A DNA stretch of 32,352 nucleotides from Nostoc sp. NMS8. Its GTDB lineage: Bacteria; Cyanobacteriota; Cyanobacteriia; Cyanobacteriales; Nostocaceae. Where the stretch lies: NCBI RefSeq assembly GCF_017115045.1, contig NZ_JABXKK010000057.1:1-32352 (forward strand). The letters are read 5' to 3'. Below the pieces are notes generated by a model. The model was not told where the DNA came from. It saw only the letters and a list, made by a program, of their open reading frames with translations, and did not search any database. This document shows positions 24,955-32,352 of this stretch, piece by piece; position 1 is the stretch's first letter; each line of letters begins with the position of its first letter. The position numbers and the translations under genes are program-made.

Positions 24955-25358
24955 ATGAAAGCAGATTATTTAGAAGAATCACTTCTTCGTCAATTGGAGG
25001 AGCGTTTGCTTCAACCTGATGTCCGAAAATCAGCTAAAGATATCATGGACTTACTTGCTGATGAGTTCATTGAACCGGAAGCTCAGGGGGTGTTTTCGAT
25101 AAACAGCAAATTATCGAGAGCTTGCAGAATGAACCCATAGAATCCCCGATTCAAAGATCGATCACAGAATTTAAAACGTTAGTTTTAGCAACAGGGGTTA
25201 TTTTAATAACTATATCGTATAGTCAGAGATATATCTGGCAAACAGCCTGTTTATTCATTGCGATGTTCCATCTGGATTCATTGCGATGTTCCATCTGGAA
25301 ATTAAACAACGATCAATAGAAAATGATCTTTCATCAGGGCACTTTAGTCAAAGAATGA
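24955..25358 (+). pseudogene. SnoaL/NTF2-like (DUF4440-type) protein, multiply broken
   Basis: Conceptual translation across lesions gives one NTF2-like protein: LEESLLRQLEERLLQPDVRK, DLLADEFIE, GVFDKQQIIESLQNEP, SITEFKTLVLATGVILIT, YRIVRD, VYSLRCSIW, and a tail IFHQGTLV. Four lesions break it: a 1-bp loss near 25075 (ccgga where ttcgga-like sequence is expected), a 1-bp gain at about 25212, an exact 23-bp tandem duplication (25253-25275 and 25276-25298), and TAG at 25317-25319 where the family commonly has Trp. Members of this fold act as small-molecule binding or isomerase-like domains. The start is ATG at 24955. Sequence similarity to the family is still high between lesions, so decay is recent. 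Confidence 0.75.
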
Positions 25359-25412
25359 TATGTGCGGTATGATATGTAACTACCCGAAATTATTTAGAGT
25401 CGATTTTTGCAC

Positions 25413-25448
25413 AGAAAAAGCTCAAGCAGCAATGCTTGAGCTTTTTCT
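25413..25448. terminator. bidirectional terminator with GNRA-like loop
   Basis: agaaaaagctcaagca (25413-25428) and tgcttgagctttttct (25433-25448) form a perfect 16-bp stem with loop gcaa on the plus strand. A and T runs on either side make it usable in both directions. It lies 38 nt after the stop of the minus-strand RNA-binding protein gene. Confidence 0.9.
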
Positions 25449-25485
25449 AGATTCAATTAAGTTACTTTCGTCTACTTAACTTAGC

Positions 25486-25809
25486 TTAGTAGCGGTTACG
25501 GTTGTAGCCGCCGCCACCACCACCGCCACCACGATTACCACCGAAAGAACCACCGCCACCTCTGTCTTCTCTGGGCTTGGCTTTATTTACTTTGAGGTCA
25601 CGACCAAGCCATTCAGCACCATCAAGAGCTTCAATTGCTTTTGCTTCTTCATCTTCTGAACTCATTTCCACGAAAGCAAAGCCGCGTAAACGACCTGTTT
25701 CACGATCAGTAGGTAGTTGAACACGCTTTACAGCACCATATTCTGCAAATACAGCACTCAGCGCATCTTGTGTAACATCATAGGAGAGGTTACCAACGTA
25801 AATTGACAT
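25486..25809 (-). CDS. glycine-rich RRM RNA-binding protein (cyanobacterial Rbp)
   Basis: A 107-residue protein with one RNA recognition motif: RNP2 IYVGNL (3-8) and RNP1 RGFAFVEM (42-49). A glycine-rich tail (GGGGSFGGNRGGGGGGGGY) ends in NRNRY. This is the type II Rbp layout of cyanobacteria, where such genes are often cold-induced and bind single-stranded RNA. The start ATG at 25809 follows a ggaga ribosome-binding site. A good σ70-type promoter lies upstream (25864-25891), and a strong terminator lies downstream. Length and motifs are standard, and the protein is cytoplasmic. Confidence 0.95.
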   Translation of the reverse strand: MSIYVGNLSYDVTQDALSAVFAEYGAVKRVQLPTDRETGRLRGFAFVEMSSEDEEAKAIEALDGAEWLGRDLKVNKAKPREDRGGGGSFGGNRGGGGGGGGYNRNRY

Positions 25810-25863
25810 TAAATGTCTCCAAAATCATAAGTTTGTAGAGATTTAGATTTCGGAGAGAAGTCT

Positions 25864-25891
25864 GTAATACCAAAAGGAAAAAGCCTGTCAA
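25864..25891 (-). promoter_or_regulatory. promoter of the RRM protein gene
   Basis: On the minus strand, TTGACA (25886-25891) is a perfect -35 box, then 16 bp, then TATTAC (25864-25869), a fair -10 box. Transcription would start near 25857, giving a leader of about 48 nt. Cold control is known for relatives but is not shown here. Confidence 0.55.
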
Positions 25892-26073
25892 TACTAAAAA
25901 CAAACACTGTCGCCGAATTAATTCTCATTTCACTTCCCATGATGACATAGCAACTGACTTTCTGGGTAAAAGTTTGAAAACCTGTTATAAAAAGTTATAT
26001 GAGCAGTTGACAGCTAAGTGCTGGCTAGTGGCAAAATGGGTGAGGCTATAGCAAGCCACACCCACGAGTTAAA

Positions 26074-26613
26074 CTAATCTACTCTCTTTTCTAGATACTG
26101 ACCAATCATCAACTGCTCACCAGCACGAGAGATAATGGTTTGTCTGGTACGGTATTTGCTGCCAATTAGCTTTAACTCTTCTTCAAAGACTGAACCGTTG
26201 TATTCAGTTCGCAAACACATTGTTTTAGGGTTGGAGAAATAATAGTGGGCGGTAACTGGTTTGGATATCGCAAAACCGCGATCGCGATATAAAATATTTC
26301 CCACAGCCCCAAATATTGTTGAACCTTGCGACTCTTTCCTGGCCTTCAGTACATCTGTACTTTCCCATGTAACTGCTGCACCACAGATTAAGCTGCTTGT
26401 ATCATACAAATCGTGCATCTGAGCTAGCTTTTGCAATTCATCACAGCCCTGCTTGAGAAAATTGATTGTAATTATACTTTCCATCTCCTTCGTTTCTCCC
26501 TCAGGTAGGCTGTAATAGCGTCGTTGCGATCGCCACTTACCCACTGATTCCTGGAAAAATTCGGAAATCTGGGCTTCGTCAGCGGTTTGGGCAATTTTTA
26601 GCAATGATGTCAC
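26074..26613 (-). CDS. CpcS/CpeS-type phycobiliprotein chromophore lyase
   Basis: A 179-residue protein of the CpcS/CpeS lyase family, lipocalin-like β-barrels that attach bilins to phycobiliprotein cysteines. It shows ISEFFQESVGKWRSQRRYY (about 16-34), VTWES, GSTIFGAVGNILYRDRGFA (about 97-114), TMCLRTEYNG (131-140), FEEELKLI and RTRQTII (156-161). I place the start at GTG 26613, with aggaaag just upstream and the normal family length. The frame stays open to 26724, but that extension reads through a dispersed repeat (about 26680-26708, gcgatgtctacgacgggcta). No phycobiliprotein gene is adjacent, so the partner subunit cannot be named. Confidence 0.85.
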   Translation of the reverse strand: MTSLLKIAQTADEAQISEFFQESVGKWRSQRRYYSLPEGETKEMESIITINFLKQGCDELQKLAQMHDLYDTSSLICGAAVTWESTDVLKARKESQGSTIFGAVGNILYRDRGFAISKPVTAHYYFSNPKTMCLRTEYNGSVFEEELKLIGSKYRTRQTIISRAGEQLMIGQYLEKRVD

Positions 26614-27162
26614 TTGTAACTTTCCTGACTTAATATTTGGTGGTTCTAAATATATATCGGCCTTTTTTTGCCTGTATATGCGATGTCTACGACGGGCTAC
26701 GCCTACGCTTGAGCAAAATTTCACAGAATCAAAAAAAGCAACTTATGTTTACTATTCTTAATATATTGGATTAAGCGTAAAAATTACTAAGCATTTTGTT
26801 ATATTAAATTTGGTTATGTCCGCCTAAGTATAGCTACTTAATACTGCCCATTTTAGAAGTAGGGGTGTGAAAATGCCGTATCTTCAATAAACGCAAGTCT
26901 TCTACTAAGGGCAGATTGCAAGAAATTTAAAAATATTTATACTGAGTTAAGAATTGCATCGGCAGCTAAAAAGCTGCCGACTCAATATAACGAGTTGAAG
27001 TGGTGAGAATTTTTTTGAAAAAAAAGTAATTTTTGATACAAAATTCTGCAAGAAGATAGCTAGTTGAGTCTCGCCGCTTTTCACTATTCATAATGTCTCA
27101 AAATTACTTGGTAATGCACGGCTGTTTAAACCCAAAAAGCTCCCCAAATACGAGAAAAATAA
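26614..27162. other. 549-bp divergent spacer
   Basis: It separates the bilin lyase (minus) and the efflux pair (plus). It contains a dispersed repeat (about 26680-26708) and a perfect palindrome at 26959-26980 (listed separately). Promoters for both sides must lie here, but I see no convincing boxes. No ORF is supported. Confidence 0.5.
26959..26980. promoter_or_regulatory. perfect palindrome upstream of the efflux genes
   Basis: tcggcagct / agctgccga is a 9-bp perfect inverted repeat with spacer aaaa, 182 bp before the first efflux gene. It could be a repressor operator or a hairpin. It has no T run on the plus strand and no regulator gene beside it, so the role is open. Confidence 0.4.
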
Positions 27163-28611
27163 ATGATTTTGGACAGAAAGAAGCCGCACAAGCAGGTGAA
27201 AATCTCACATTTCGCAGCCGCTAACCAGGTAATTAATACCCAGTTAGATTCAGTTGTAAAAACTGATATGGCTGTTGTAGATACAAAGAATAGCATTGAC
27301 ACAAAGAGGTCTTCCCGTTTCGCATCCATATTATTGATTCCCTGTTTGCTGGGCATAGGACTGCTGACAGCGAATTGTGGAGCGCTGCCCAAGGAAGAAC
27401 CGGCTGATGCCCAATCCCAGAGTCCGGGTAGTGGACAACGTGGTGGTACAACGGCTGTAGATGCGGCGATCGCTCGAACAGATACGCTGCAAACACAACC
27501 AGAATACACAGGTAATACAACACCCTTTCGGATTGTATCAGTGCGATCGCAAGTAGAAGCCCGATTGTTGGCTTTGAACCTTGATGTAGGCGATACAGTA
27601 AAACAGGGTCAAAACGTCGCGCAGTTAGATGATGCCATCCTTTCGACCCAATTAAAGCAAGCAGAAGCAGAACTAGCAGCCCTCAAATCAGAAGTAGCGA
27701 GGGCAACTAATCAGGTAAGCAATGCCCGTGCAGACGTTGAACGGGCGCGATTAGAAGTAGTACAAGCTCAAGCAGACTCAGAACGCCAACAAAATCTATT
27801 CAAAGCTGGTGCGATCGCTGAACAAACTGCCCAGCAAGCACGTACCCAGGCAAAAACAGCCGCCCAGGCATTGCGGGCAGCCCAAGAACAAGTTCGTACA
27901 GAACAGCAAGCCGTCGCTGCCGCCCAAGGTAGAGTACTTGCTCAACAGGCATTAGTTGCCCAAACCAAAGAGCGCAGGTCTTATGCTCGGCTGGTATCCC
28001 CTATCACTGGCATAGTCACAGAAAAGGTCACAGAACCAGGTAATCTTTTGCAAGCAGGTAACGAAGTCTTGAAAATTGGCGACTTTAACCGTGTCAAAGT
28101 CGTCGTCCAAGTTTCCGAATTAGAACTGGCACAAATTCAGGTTGGGCAGTCTGTACAAGTACGTTTAGATGCCTTCCCCAAAGAAGCATTAATTGGCAGA
28201 GTTACGCGCATTTCCCCAGCTGCCGATGCCACAGCTCGCTTGATACCTGTAGAAGTAGTGATTCCTAACACTCAAGCCAAGATTGGCAGCGGATTGCTGG
28301 CGCGAGTCAATTTTCAAACCCAGACTCAACAGCGCGTAGTAGTGCCGCAAACAGCGATTCAAAAACAAGCAGGGGCAGCAAAAGGAGCAGAAAAAGAGCA
28401 AGAAAACCCATCGGGGACGCTATTTGTGGTGAAACACACAGAAGGCAAAACGAAAGTAGCGACACGTGCAGTTACTTTAGGAAAAAGGGCTGATGGCAGA
28501 GTGGAAATTTTATCCGGTTTGCAAGCAGGAGAGCGCTACGTTGTTCGGAGTGGTAAGCCGTTAAAAGAAGGTGACACTGTGAGTCTTTCAATTCTTTCAG
28601 AAAAGCAATAG
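27163..28611 (+). CDS. RND efflux membrane fusion protein
   Basis: A 482-residue periplasmic adaptor (HlyD/AcrA-type) that links the RND pump to an outer-membrane channel. A hydrophobic segment (SILLIPCLLGIGLLTA, about 55-70) is followed by NCGALP, so Cys72 may be lipid-modified, although Asn before Cys is unusual for a lipobox. Then come a lipoyl half-motif (VRSQVEARLLALNLDVGDTV), a long coiled coil rich in Ala/Gln (about 165-265), the second lipoyl half (YARLVSPITGIVTEKV) and the β-barrel with ARVNF near the end. An in-frame ATG at 27268 would give a shorter leader and is possible, and neither start has a strong ribosome-binding site. The pump gene starts 68 bp downstream. Confidence 0.92.
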   Translation: MILDRKKPHKQVKISHFAAANQVINTQLDSVVKTDMAVVDTKNSIDTKRSSRFASILLIPCLLGIGLLTANCGALPKEEPADAQSQSPGSGQRGGTTAVDAAIARTDTLQTQPEYTGNTTPFRIVSVRSQVEARLLALNLDVGDTVKQGQNVAQLDDAILSTQLKQAEAELAALKSEVARATNQVSNARADVERARLEVVQAQADSERQQNLFKAGAIAEQTAQQARTQAKTAAQALRAAQEQVRTEQQAVAAAQGRVLAQQALVAQTKERRSYARLVSPITGIVTEKVTEPGNLLQAGNEVLKIGDFNRVKVVVQVSELELAQIQVGQSVQVRLDAFPKEALIGRVTRISPAADATARLIPVEVVIPNTQAKIGSGLLARVNFQTQTQQRVVVPQTAIQKQAGAAKGAEKEQENPSGTLFVVKHTEGKTKVATRAVTLGKRADGRVEILSGLQAGERYVVRSGKPLKEGDTVSLSILSEKQ

Positions 28612-28679
28612 TAGGGTGAGCAATAACCACCATACCAAAGAAAAAAGTACTCAGTAGTCAGCACTTATCACTTAGTATC

Positions 28680-31600
28680 ATGCAACAGGCAAATAATAAT
28701 GGCAATAGCGGATTTAGCCTTAGTGCGATCGCTATCCGCCAACACATTGGCACACTCATGCTCACTGTGGCAGTAATTGTCATTGGGGTATTTTTTCTCA
28801 CAACGATCCAAGTCGATCTGTTACCGGCTATTACCTATCCGCGAATTGGCGTCCGGCTAGAAGCCCCTGGTATTTCACCAGAAGTAGCAGTAGATGAAAT
28901 CACCAGACCTTTAGAAGAAGCTTTACGGGCAACCGAGAATGTAGTCCAAGTTTTTTCCCGCACCCGTGAAGGACAAGTGAGCCTCGATTTATACTTCCAA
29001 CCAGGGGGCGATATTGACCAAGCCCTAAACGATGCTACTGCTGCTTTTAACCGAGGTCGAGGACAACTACCAGATACGATAGAGGAGCCGCGCTTATTCA
29101 AAGTCGATCCTTCTCAATTGCCGGTTTATGAATTGGCGCTGACATCTGCCTCGTTACAAGGGAAAGATTTACGCGTATTTGCTGATGAAGAGTTAACGCG
29201 TGAACTCAGTGTAGTACCGGGAGTTGCTTCTGTTGATGTATCTGGCGGTGCAGAAGAAGAAGTACGGGTGCTTGTTGACTTAAACCGATTGCAAGCTTTG
29301 GGTGTCGGGTTAAATGATGTCTTAAATGAATTAACAGCCCGTAACCAAGATACTTCTGGCGGTCGGATTCTGGGGCAAAATTCTGAGCCATTGACTCGGA
29401 CTGTCGGACGCTTCCAAAATGCCAAGGAAATTGAAAACCTCTCCTTGGAAGTTTCCTCTCCTGCCAGTGCTAATACCACTAATAGCAGTAATACCACTAC
29501 CAGTACGACTACTACCCCTGTACCTTCCCGCCGCGTCTACTTACGAGACTTTGCAGAGGTAATTGACGATACAGAAGAACAACGAGTATTTGTTTACCTG
29601 AATCGTCAGCCTGCGGTGAAATTTTCAATCCAAAAGCAGCCTGAAGCCAACACAATCACAGTTGTAGATGCTGTTAAGCGGCGAATTGAACAATTACGGC
29701 AATCAGGTTTAATTCCAGCAGACATGACTTTTAGTCCCACCACAGATGAATCTGTCTTCATCCGCAATTCTTTAAATGATGTCATCTTTTCGGGGATTTC
29801 TGGGGCATTGTTAGCAGCAGCAGCAGTGTTGTTATTTTTGGGATCGTTCAGGCAAACATTTATTATCAGTTTGACAATTCCGCTGTGTACTCTGGCGGCG
29901 ATCGCTTTAATGAGAATATTTGGTTTAACCTTGAATGTTTTTAGCTTGGCAGGTCTGACATTAGGAGTCGGTCAAGCAATTGATACATCGGTTGTGATCT
30001 TGGAGAACATTTCCGAAAAAACAGGGATGACTCCTAATCAAAAAGAGATGGAGGCAGGGGAGCAGGGGAGCAGAGGAGCAGAGGGGAAGGGGAGAAATTC
30101 AAGATTTTTTATTGATAGTGCGATCGCTGCTTCTCAAGAAGTAGAATCTGCTTTAATTGCTGCTACAGGTGCCAACTTAGTTTCTGTAGTGCCATTCCTC
30201 TTAATTGGCGGCTTTATTGCACTACTATTTAATGAGTTAATTCTGACAATTAGCTTCGCAGTCGCAGCATCCCTTGTTGTCGCCATCACAGTAGTACCGA
30301 TGCTGTCTTCTCGACTCTTGGGAATTCGCTGGTCTAGTCGGATTAGTGAATTTTGGCTGCTTAGACAGTTTAATCACCGATTTGAAGATGCGACACGGGG
30401 ATACGGTAACTTCTTAACCAAGGTTTTACGCTATCGGCTCCTCGTCGTTACTGCCGCTTTGCTAATTTTAGGCGGTAGCAGTTTCTTTATGTTTGGTCAA
30501 ATTCCCCAAGAAATTTTACCCCGCATCAGTACTGGTCAAGCCACCTTGAGAGCGCAGTTTCCGCCCGGTACACCTTTAGCAACTTCGGAAAAAGTTATGC
30601 AAATTGTCGATGACATTTTGCTTAAACAACCAGAAACTGAGTCTGCTTTCACAACTGTGGGTGGTAATTTATTTGGCAGCAATACTACAGAAAATCCTTT
30701 ACGTGCCAGTAGCACCATCAATCTGAAACCAGGCACGGATGTCCAAGCCTTTGTCAAAAAAGTAACTCAGGAATTTAACAAACTCAACTTAGCCGGAATT
30801 CTGCTGCGCCTCAATCCTGGTCAGGTGCGGGGTTTAATCTTGAGTAATTCTCCAGTGCAAGGGTCAGATGTTGACGTGATTCTGCAAGGTGAGAATGAAG
30901 AAAACTTAACGCAAGCAGGCGCACAAGTGCTGCAAGCATTGCAGGAAAGAGCAAAATTAGCGACATTCCGACCAGATGCCGACCCCCGACAACCGGAAAT
31001 CCAAATTCGCCCCGACTGGGAAAGGGTTTCAGCTTTAGGGTTGAGCGCCGGACAAATTGGTGCAACAGTTCAAACAGCAATTGAAGGTTCAGTTCCCACG
31101 CAAATTCAACGTGGTAATCGTCTAGTTGATGTGCGGGTGCAGCTAAATAAAGATGCGATTCAACGTCCTTCTCAGCTAGAACAATTACCGCTATTTACAG
31201 AAAACAATCAACTAATCCGCCTTTCAGATGTGGCCAACATTCGAGAAGGTCAAGCGCCTGGTGAAGTGCAACGGATTAATCAGCGCCAAGCTTTTATTGT
31301 GGCAGGAAATCTCAGCGAGGGAGCTAGTCTTGGTGAAGCGATCGCAGAAGTAAACGAGGTACTTCAGGATGTAGACTTACCTGATGGCGTTTCCATTGTG
31401 CCTAGTTCTGCCCAAGAAACTAATCAGCAACTTCAAGATGCTTTGAAAACTTTGGGAGCATTGGCGGTGTTCTTAATTTTTGTAGTTATGGCGGTGCAAT
31501 ATAATTCGCTGATTGACCCGTTGGTAATTATCTTCACCGTACCACTAGCATTAGCTGGGGGAATTTTTGGACTTTATATTACCAAAACTGCAATTGGCGC

Positions 31601-31991
31601 AACTGTAATTGTTGGCGTTGTGCTGCTGGTGGGAATTGTGGTGAATGCAGGGATTCTAATGGTAGAACTGGCAAACCAAATTCGGGACGAAGAAGGTTGT
31701 AGTCGCCAAATTGCCATCATGAAAGCTGCTCCTCAACGCTTGCGCCCAATTATCATGACCACTGTCACCACTATCTTGGGACTGTTCCCTTTGGCATTGG
31801 GCATCGGCGAAGGTTCTGAATTTTTGCAGCCTTTAGGGATTGTAGTTTTCTTTGGGATGGCGATCTCAACAATGCTGACACTATTTATCATCCCTTGTTT
31901 TTATATTCTGCTGCACGATTTGCTGAGTGGAAATTGGGCGAAGCCAGTGTTAATCCGATTGCGTGGATTTACGAAAAAACTTACCAGCTAA
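28680..31991 (+). CDS. RND multidrug efflux pump, inner-membrane subunit
   Basis: A 1103-residue AcrB/HAE1-type transporter with 12 expected membrane segments and two periplasmic loops. Family marks are DLLPAITYPRI near the start, QVDL, GQAIDTSVVILENI (about 431-444, TM4), the LPQ-type end of loop 2 and RLRPIIMTTVTTILG near the C-terminus. It expels drugs or lipophilic compounds using protons. Aligned to AcrB by eye, D407 is kept (D435) but D408 is Thr (T436), and the TM10 Lys940 position has no lysine. There is a Ser/Thr-rich insert in the first periplasmic loop (about 259-285) and a purine-rich repeat-derived insert at 456-472. It is likely co-transcribed with the adaptor. No outer-membrane channel gene is nearby. 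Confidence 0.95.
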   Translation: MQQANNNGNSGFSLSAIAIRQHIGTLMLTVAVIVIGVFFLTTIQVDLLPAITYPRIGVRLEAPGISPEVAVDEITRPLEEALRATENVVQVFSRTREGQVSLDLYFQPGGDIDQALNDATAAFNRGRGQLPDTIEEPRLFKVDPSQLPVYELALTSASLQGKDLRVFADEELTRELSVVPGVASVDVSGGAEEEVRVLVDLNRLQALGVGLNDVLNELTARNQDTSGGRILGQNSEPLTRTVGRFQNAKEIENLSLEVSSPASANTTNSSNTTTSTTTTPVPSRRVYLRDFAEVIDDTEEQRVFVYLNRQPAVKFSIQKQPEANTITVVDAVKRRIEQLRQSGLIPADMTFSPTTDESVFIRNSLNDVIFSGISGALLAAAAVLLFLGSFRQTFIISLTIPLCTLAAIALMRIFGLTLNVFSLAGLTLGVGQAIDTSVVILENISEKTGMTPNQKEMEAGEQGSRGAEGKGRNSRFFIDSAIAASQEVESALIAATGANLVSVVPFLLIGGFIALLFNELILTISFAVAASLVVAITVVPMLSSRLLGIRWSSRISEFWLLRQFNHRFEDATRGYGNFLTKVLRYRLLVVTAALLILGGSSFFMFGQIPQEILPRISTGQATLRAQFPPGTPLATSEKVMQIVDDILLKQPETESAFTTVGGNLFGSNTTENPLRASSTINLKPGTDVQAFVKKVTQEFNKLNLAGILLRLNPGQVRGLILSNSPVQGSDVDVILQGENEENLTQAGAQVLQALQERAKLATFRPDADPRQPEIQIRPDWERVSALGLSAGQIGATVQTAIEGSVPTQIQRGNRLVDVRVQLNKDAIQRPSQLEQLPLFTENNQLIRLSDVANIREGQAPGEVQRINQRQAFIVAGNLSEGASLGEAIAEVNEVLQDVDLPDGVSIVPSSAQETNQQLQDALKTLGALAVFLIFVVMAVQYNSLIDPLVIIFTVPLALAGGIFGLYITKTAIGATVIVGVVLLVGIVVNAGILMVELANQIRDEEGCSRQIAIMKAAPQRLRPIIMTTVTTILGLFPLALGIGEGSEFLQPLGIVVFFGMAISTMLTLFIIPCFYILLHDLLSGNWAKPVLIRLRGFTKKLTS
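30045..30095 (+). repeat. purine-rich repeat translated inside the RND pump
   Basis: gagatggaggcaggggagca, then further gcagagg/gcagggg units, almost without pyrimidines except c. It encodes EMEAGEQGSRGAEGKGR in frame, just after the TM4 segment. Similar G-rich units lie in non-coding spacers of the window (4412-4425), so this looks like spacer-type repeat DNA captured in a coding region. Confidence 0.7.
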
Positions 31992-32352
31992 TCAGCATTT
32001 AAGTTGCACATCGCATAATACCGATTTTGCTGGCGATCGCGATCGCTGTTTCTTTCTGGGGTGGTTATAAATAGAGAACCGTTTGCCATAGTCTCTCAAC
32101 CTTATAACCATTTCAGACATCCACTTAGACATCACCCCTTTTCTAACCAAGCTAGCCCTTCCCCAATGCTAAAAACAAAGTTTTCCAAAGTTTATGACGC
32201 TTAGAGTCAACAAAACGATAATCTTGGCTGAGTAAGTGAATAAAAACTAATATCTCACTCCAAGGCCATCTGTGAGAGGTTAACGTAAAATGCATTTACT
32301 CAAATAAAAATGATAATCGTGCGTAGGGGGGAGAGGGAAGGAGGCGAGCGAC
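31992..32352. other. right edge after the efflux pair
   Basis: Mostly non-coding. Two HIP1 octamers overlap at 32033-32046 (gcgatcgcgatcgc). There is no clear terminator after the pump gene. The last 30 bases are G-rich (gtaggggggagaggg). One possible small ORF on the minus strand is listed separately. Confidence 0.5.
32152..32295 (-). CDS. possible 47-aa small protein
   Basis: On the minus strand, ATG 32295 to TAG 32152 encodes 47 residues: a start MHFTLTSHRWPWSEIL, a hydrophobic VFIHLL stretch, QDYRFVDSKRHKLWKT and an end LFLALGKG. The mix of aromatic and basic residues looks more protein-like than random AT-rich spacer. However, there is no clear ribosome-binding site, a stop lies immediately before the ATG, and I recognise no family. 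It could also be a fragment of an older gene. Confidence 0.3.
   Translation of the reverse strand: MHFTLTSHRWPWSEILVFIHLLSQDYRFVDSKRHKLWKTLFLALGKG

Noticed and set aside
26614..26724. N-terminal extension of the bilin lyase
   Set aside because: It reads through a dispersed repeat and exceeds the family length; GTG at 26613 has a better ribosome-binding site.

Overview
The window reads as chromosomal DNA of a filamentous, heterocyst-forming-type cyanobacterium (Nostoc/Anabaena group). The octamer GCGATCGC (HIP1) is scattered throughout. There are three arrays of tandem 7-bp repeats, many G-rich inter-gene inverted repeats, a PatA-type response regulator in a five-gene taxis operon, a cyanobacterial glycine-rich RRM protein, a CpcS/CpeS-type bilin lyase, and XisH/XisI remnants. 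Species assignment is inference; no rRNA or marker gene is present.

Layout. 1-3200: a DHH-family phosphoesterase and an HNH endonuclease on the minus strand, separated by a gene-free stretch. 3200-4640: alanine racemase (alr), then tRNA-Leu(UAG) with a strong terminator. 4640-5990: decayed DNA carrying a DUF29 C-terminal fragment, an xisH tail, an xisI gene with two nonsense codons, and a ~60-bp direct repeat. 5990-14100: a taxis operon in the order PATAN-REC regulator, CheY, CheW, chemoreceptor, CheA hybrid. This is the order of the Pix and Hmp phototaxis/hormogonium-motility clusters. A 37-codon upstream ORF overlaps the first gene's start codon (ATGA). 14100-16100: hairpins, palindromic repeats, fragments of a RelE/HigB-like toxin and of a Uma2-type protein, and a DUF427 gene. 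16100-16770: two small related ORFs, one clearly secreted. 16850-19530: a glutamine-synthetase-family gene divergent from an ARMT1/DUF89-type gene. 19650-20310: an antitoxin/PIN-toxin pair. 20450-23440: a metallophosphoesterase converging on a lipoprotein sugar-binding protein. 23600-25360: a YebC-family gene, a small His/Lys-rich secreted protein, and a multiply broken SnoaL/NTF2-like pseudogene. 25410-26620: the RRM protein and the bilin lyase, both on the minus strand. 27160-31990: an RND efflux pair (membrane fusion protein and inner-membrane pump). 31990-32352: mostly non-coding, with one possible small minus-strand ORF.

How the genes work together. The taxis operon is a complete sensory module: receptor, coupling protein, kinase with its own receiver, and two output regulators. 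It lacks CheR and CheB, which must be elsewhere if used. The receptor has a GAF domain that resembles a cyanobacteriochrome but lacks both chromophore cysteines in my alignment by eye, so it may sense through its periplasmic Cache domain instead. The RND pair is a self-contained two-gene efflux unit with no outer-membrane channel beside it. The rest are mostly independent housekeeping or accessory genes.

I did not find a clearly new multi-gene system. The most unusual items are the coupled upstream ORF, the apparently chromophore-less GAF receptor, the purine-rich repeat translated inside the RND pump together with its altered proton-relay residues, and the dense set of recent pseudogenes beside intact genes.
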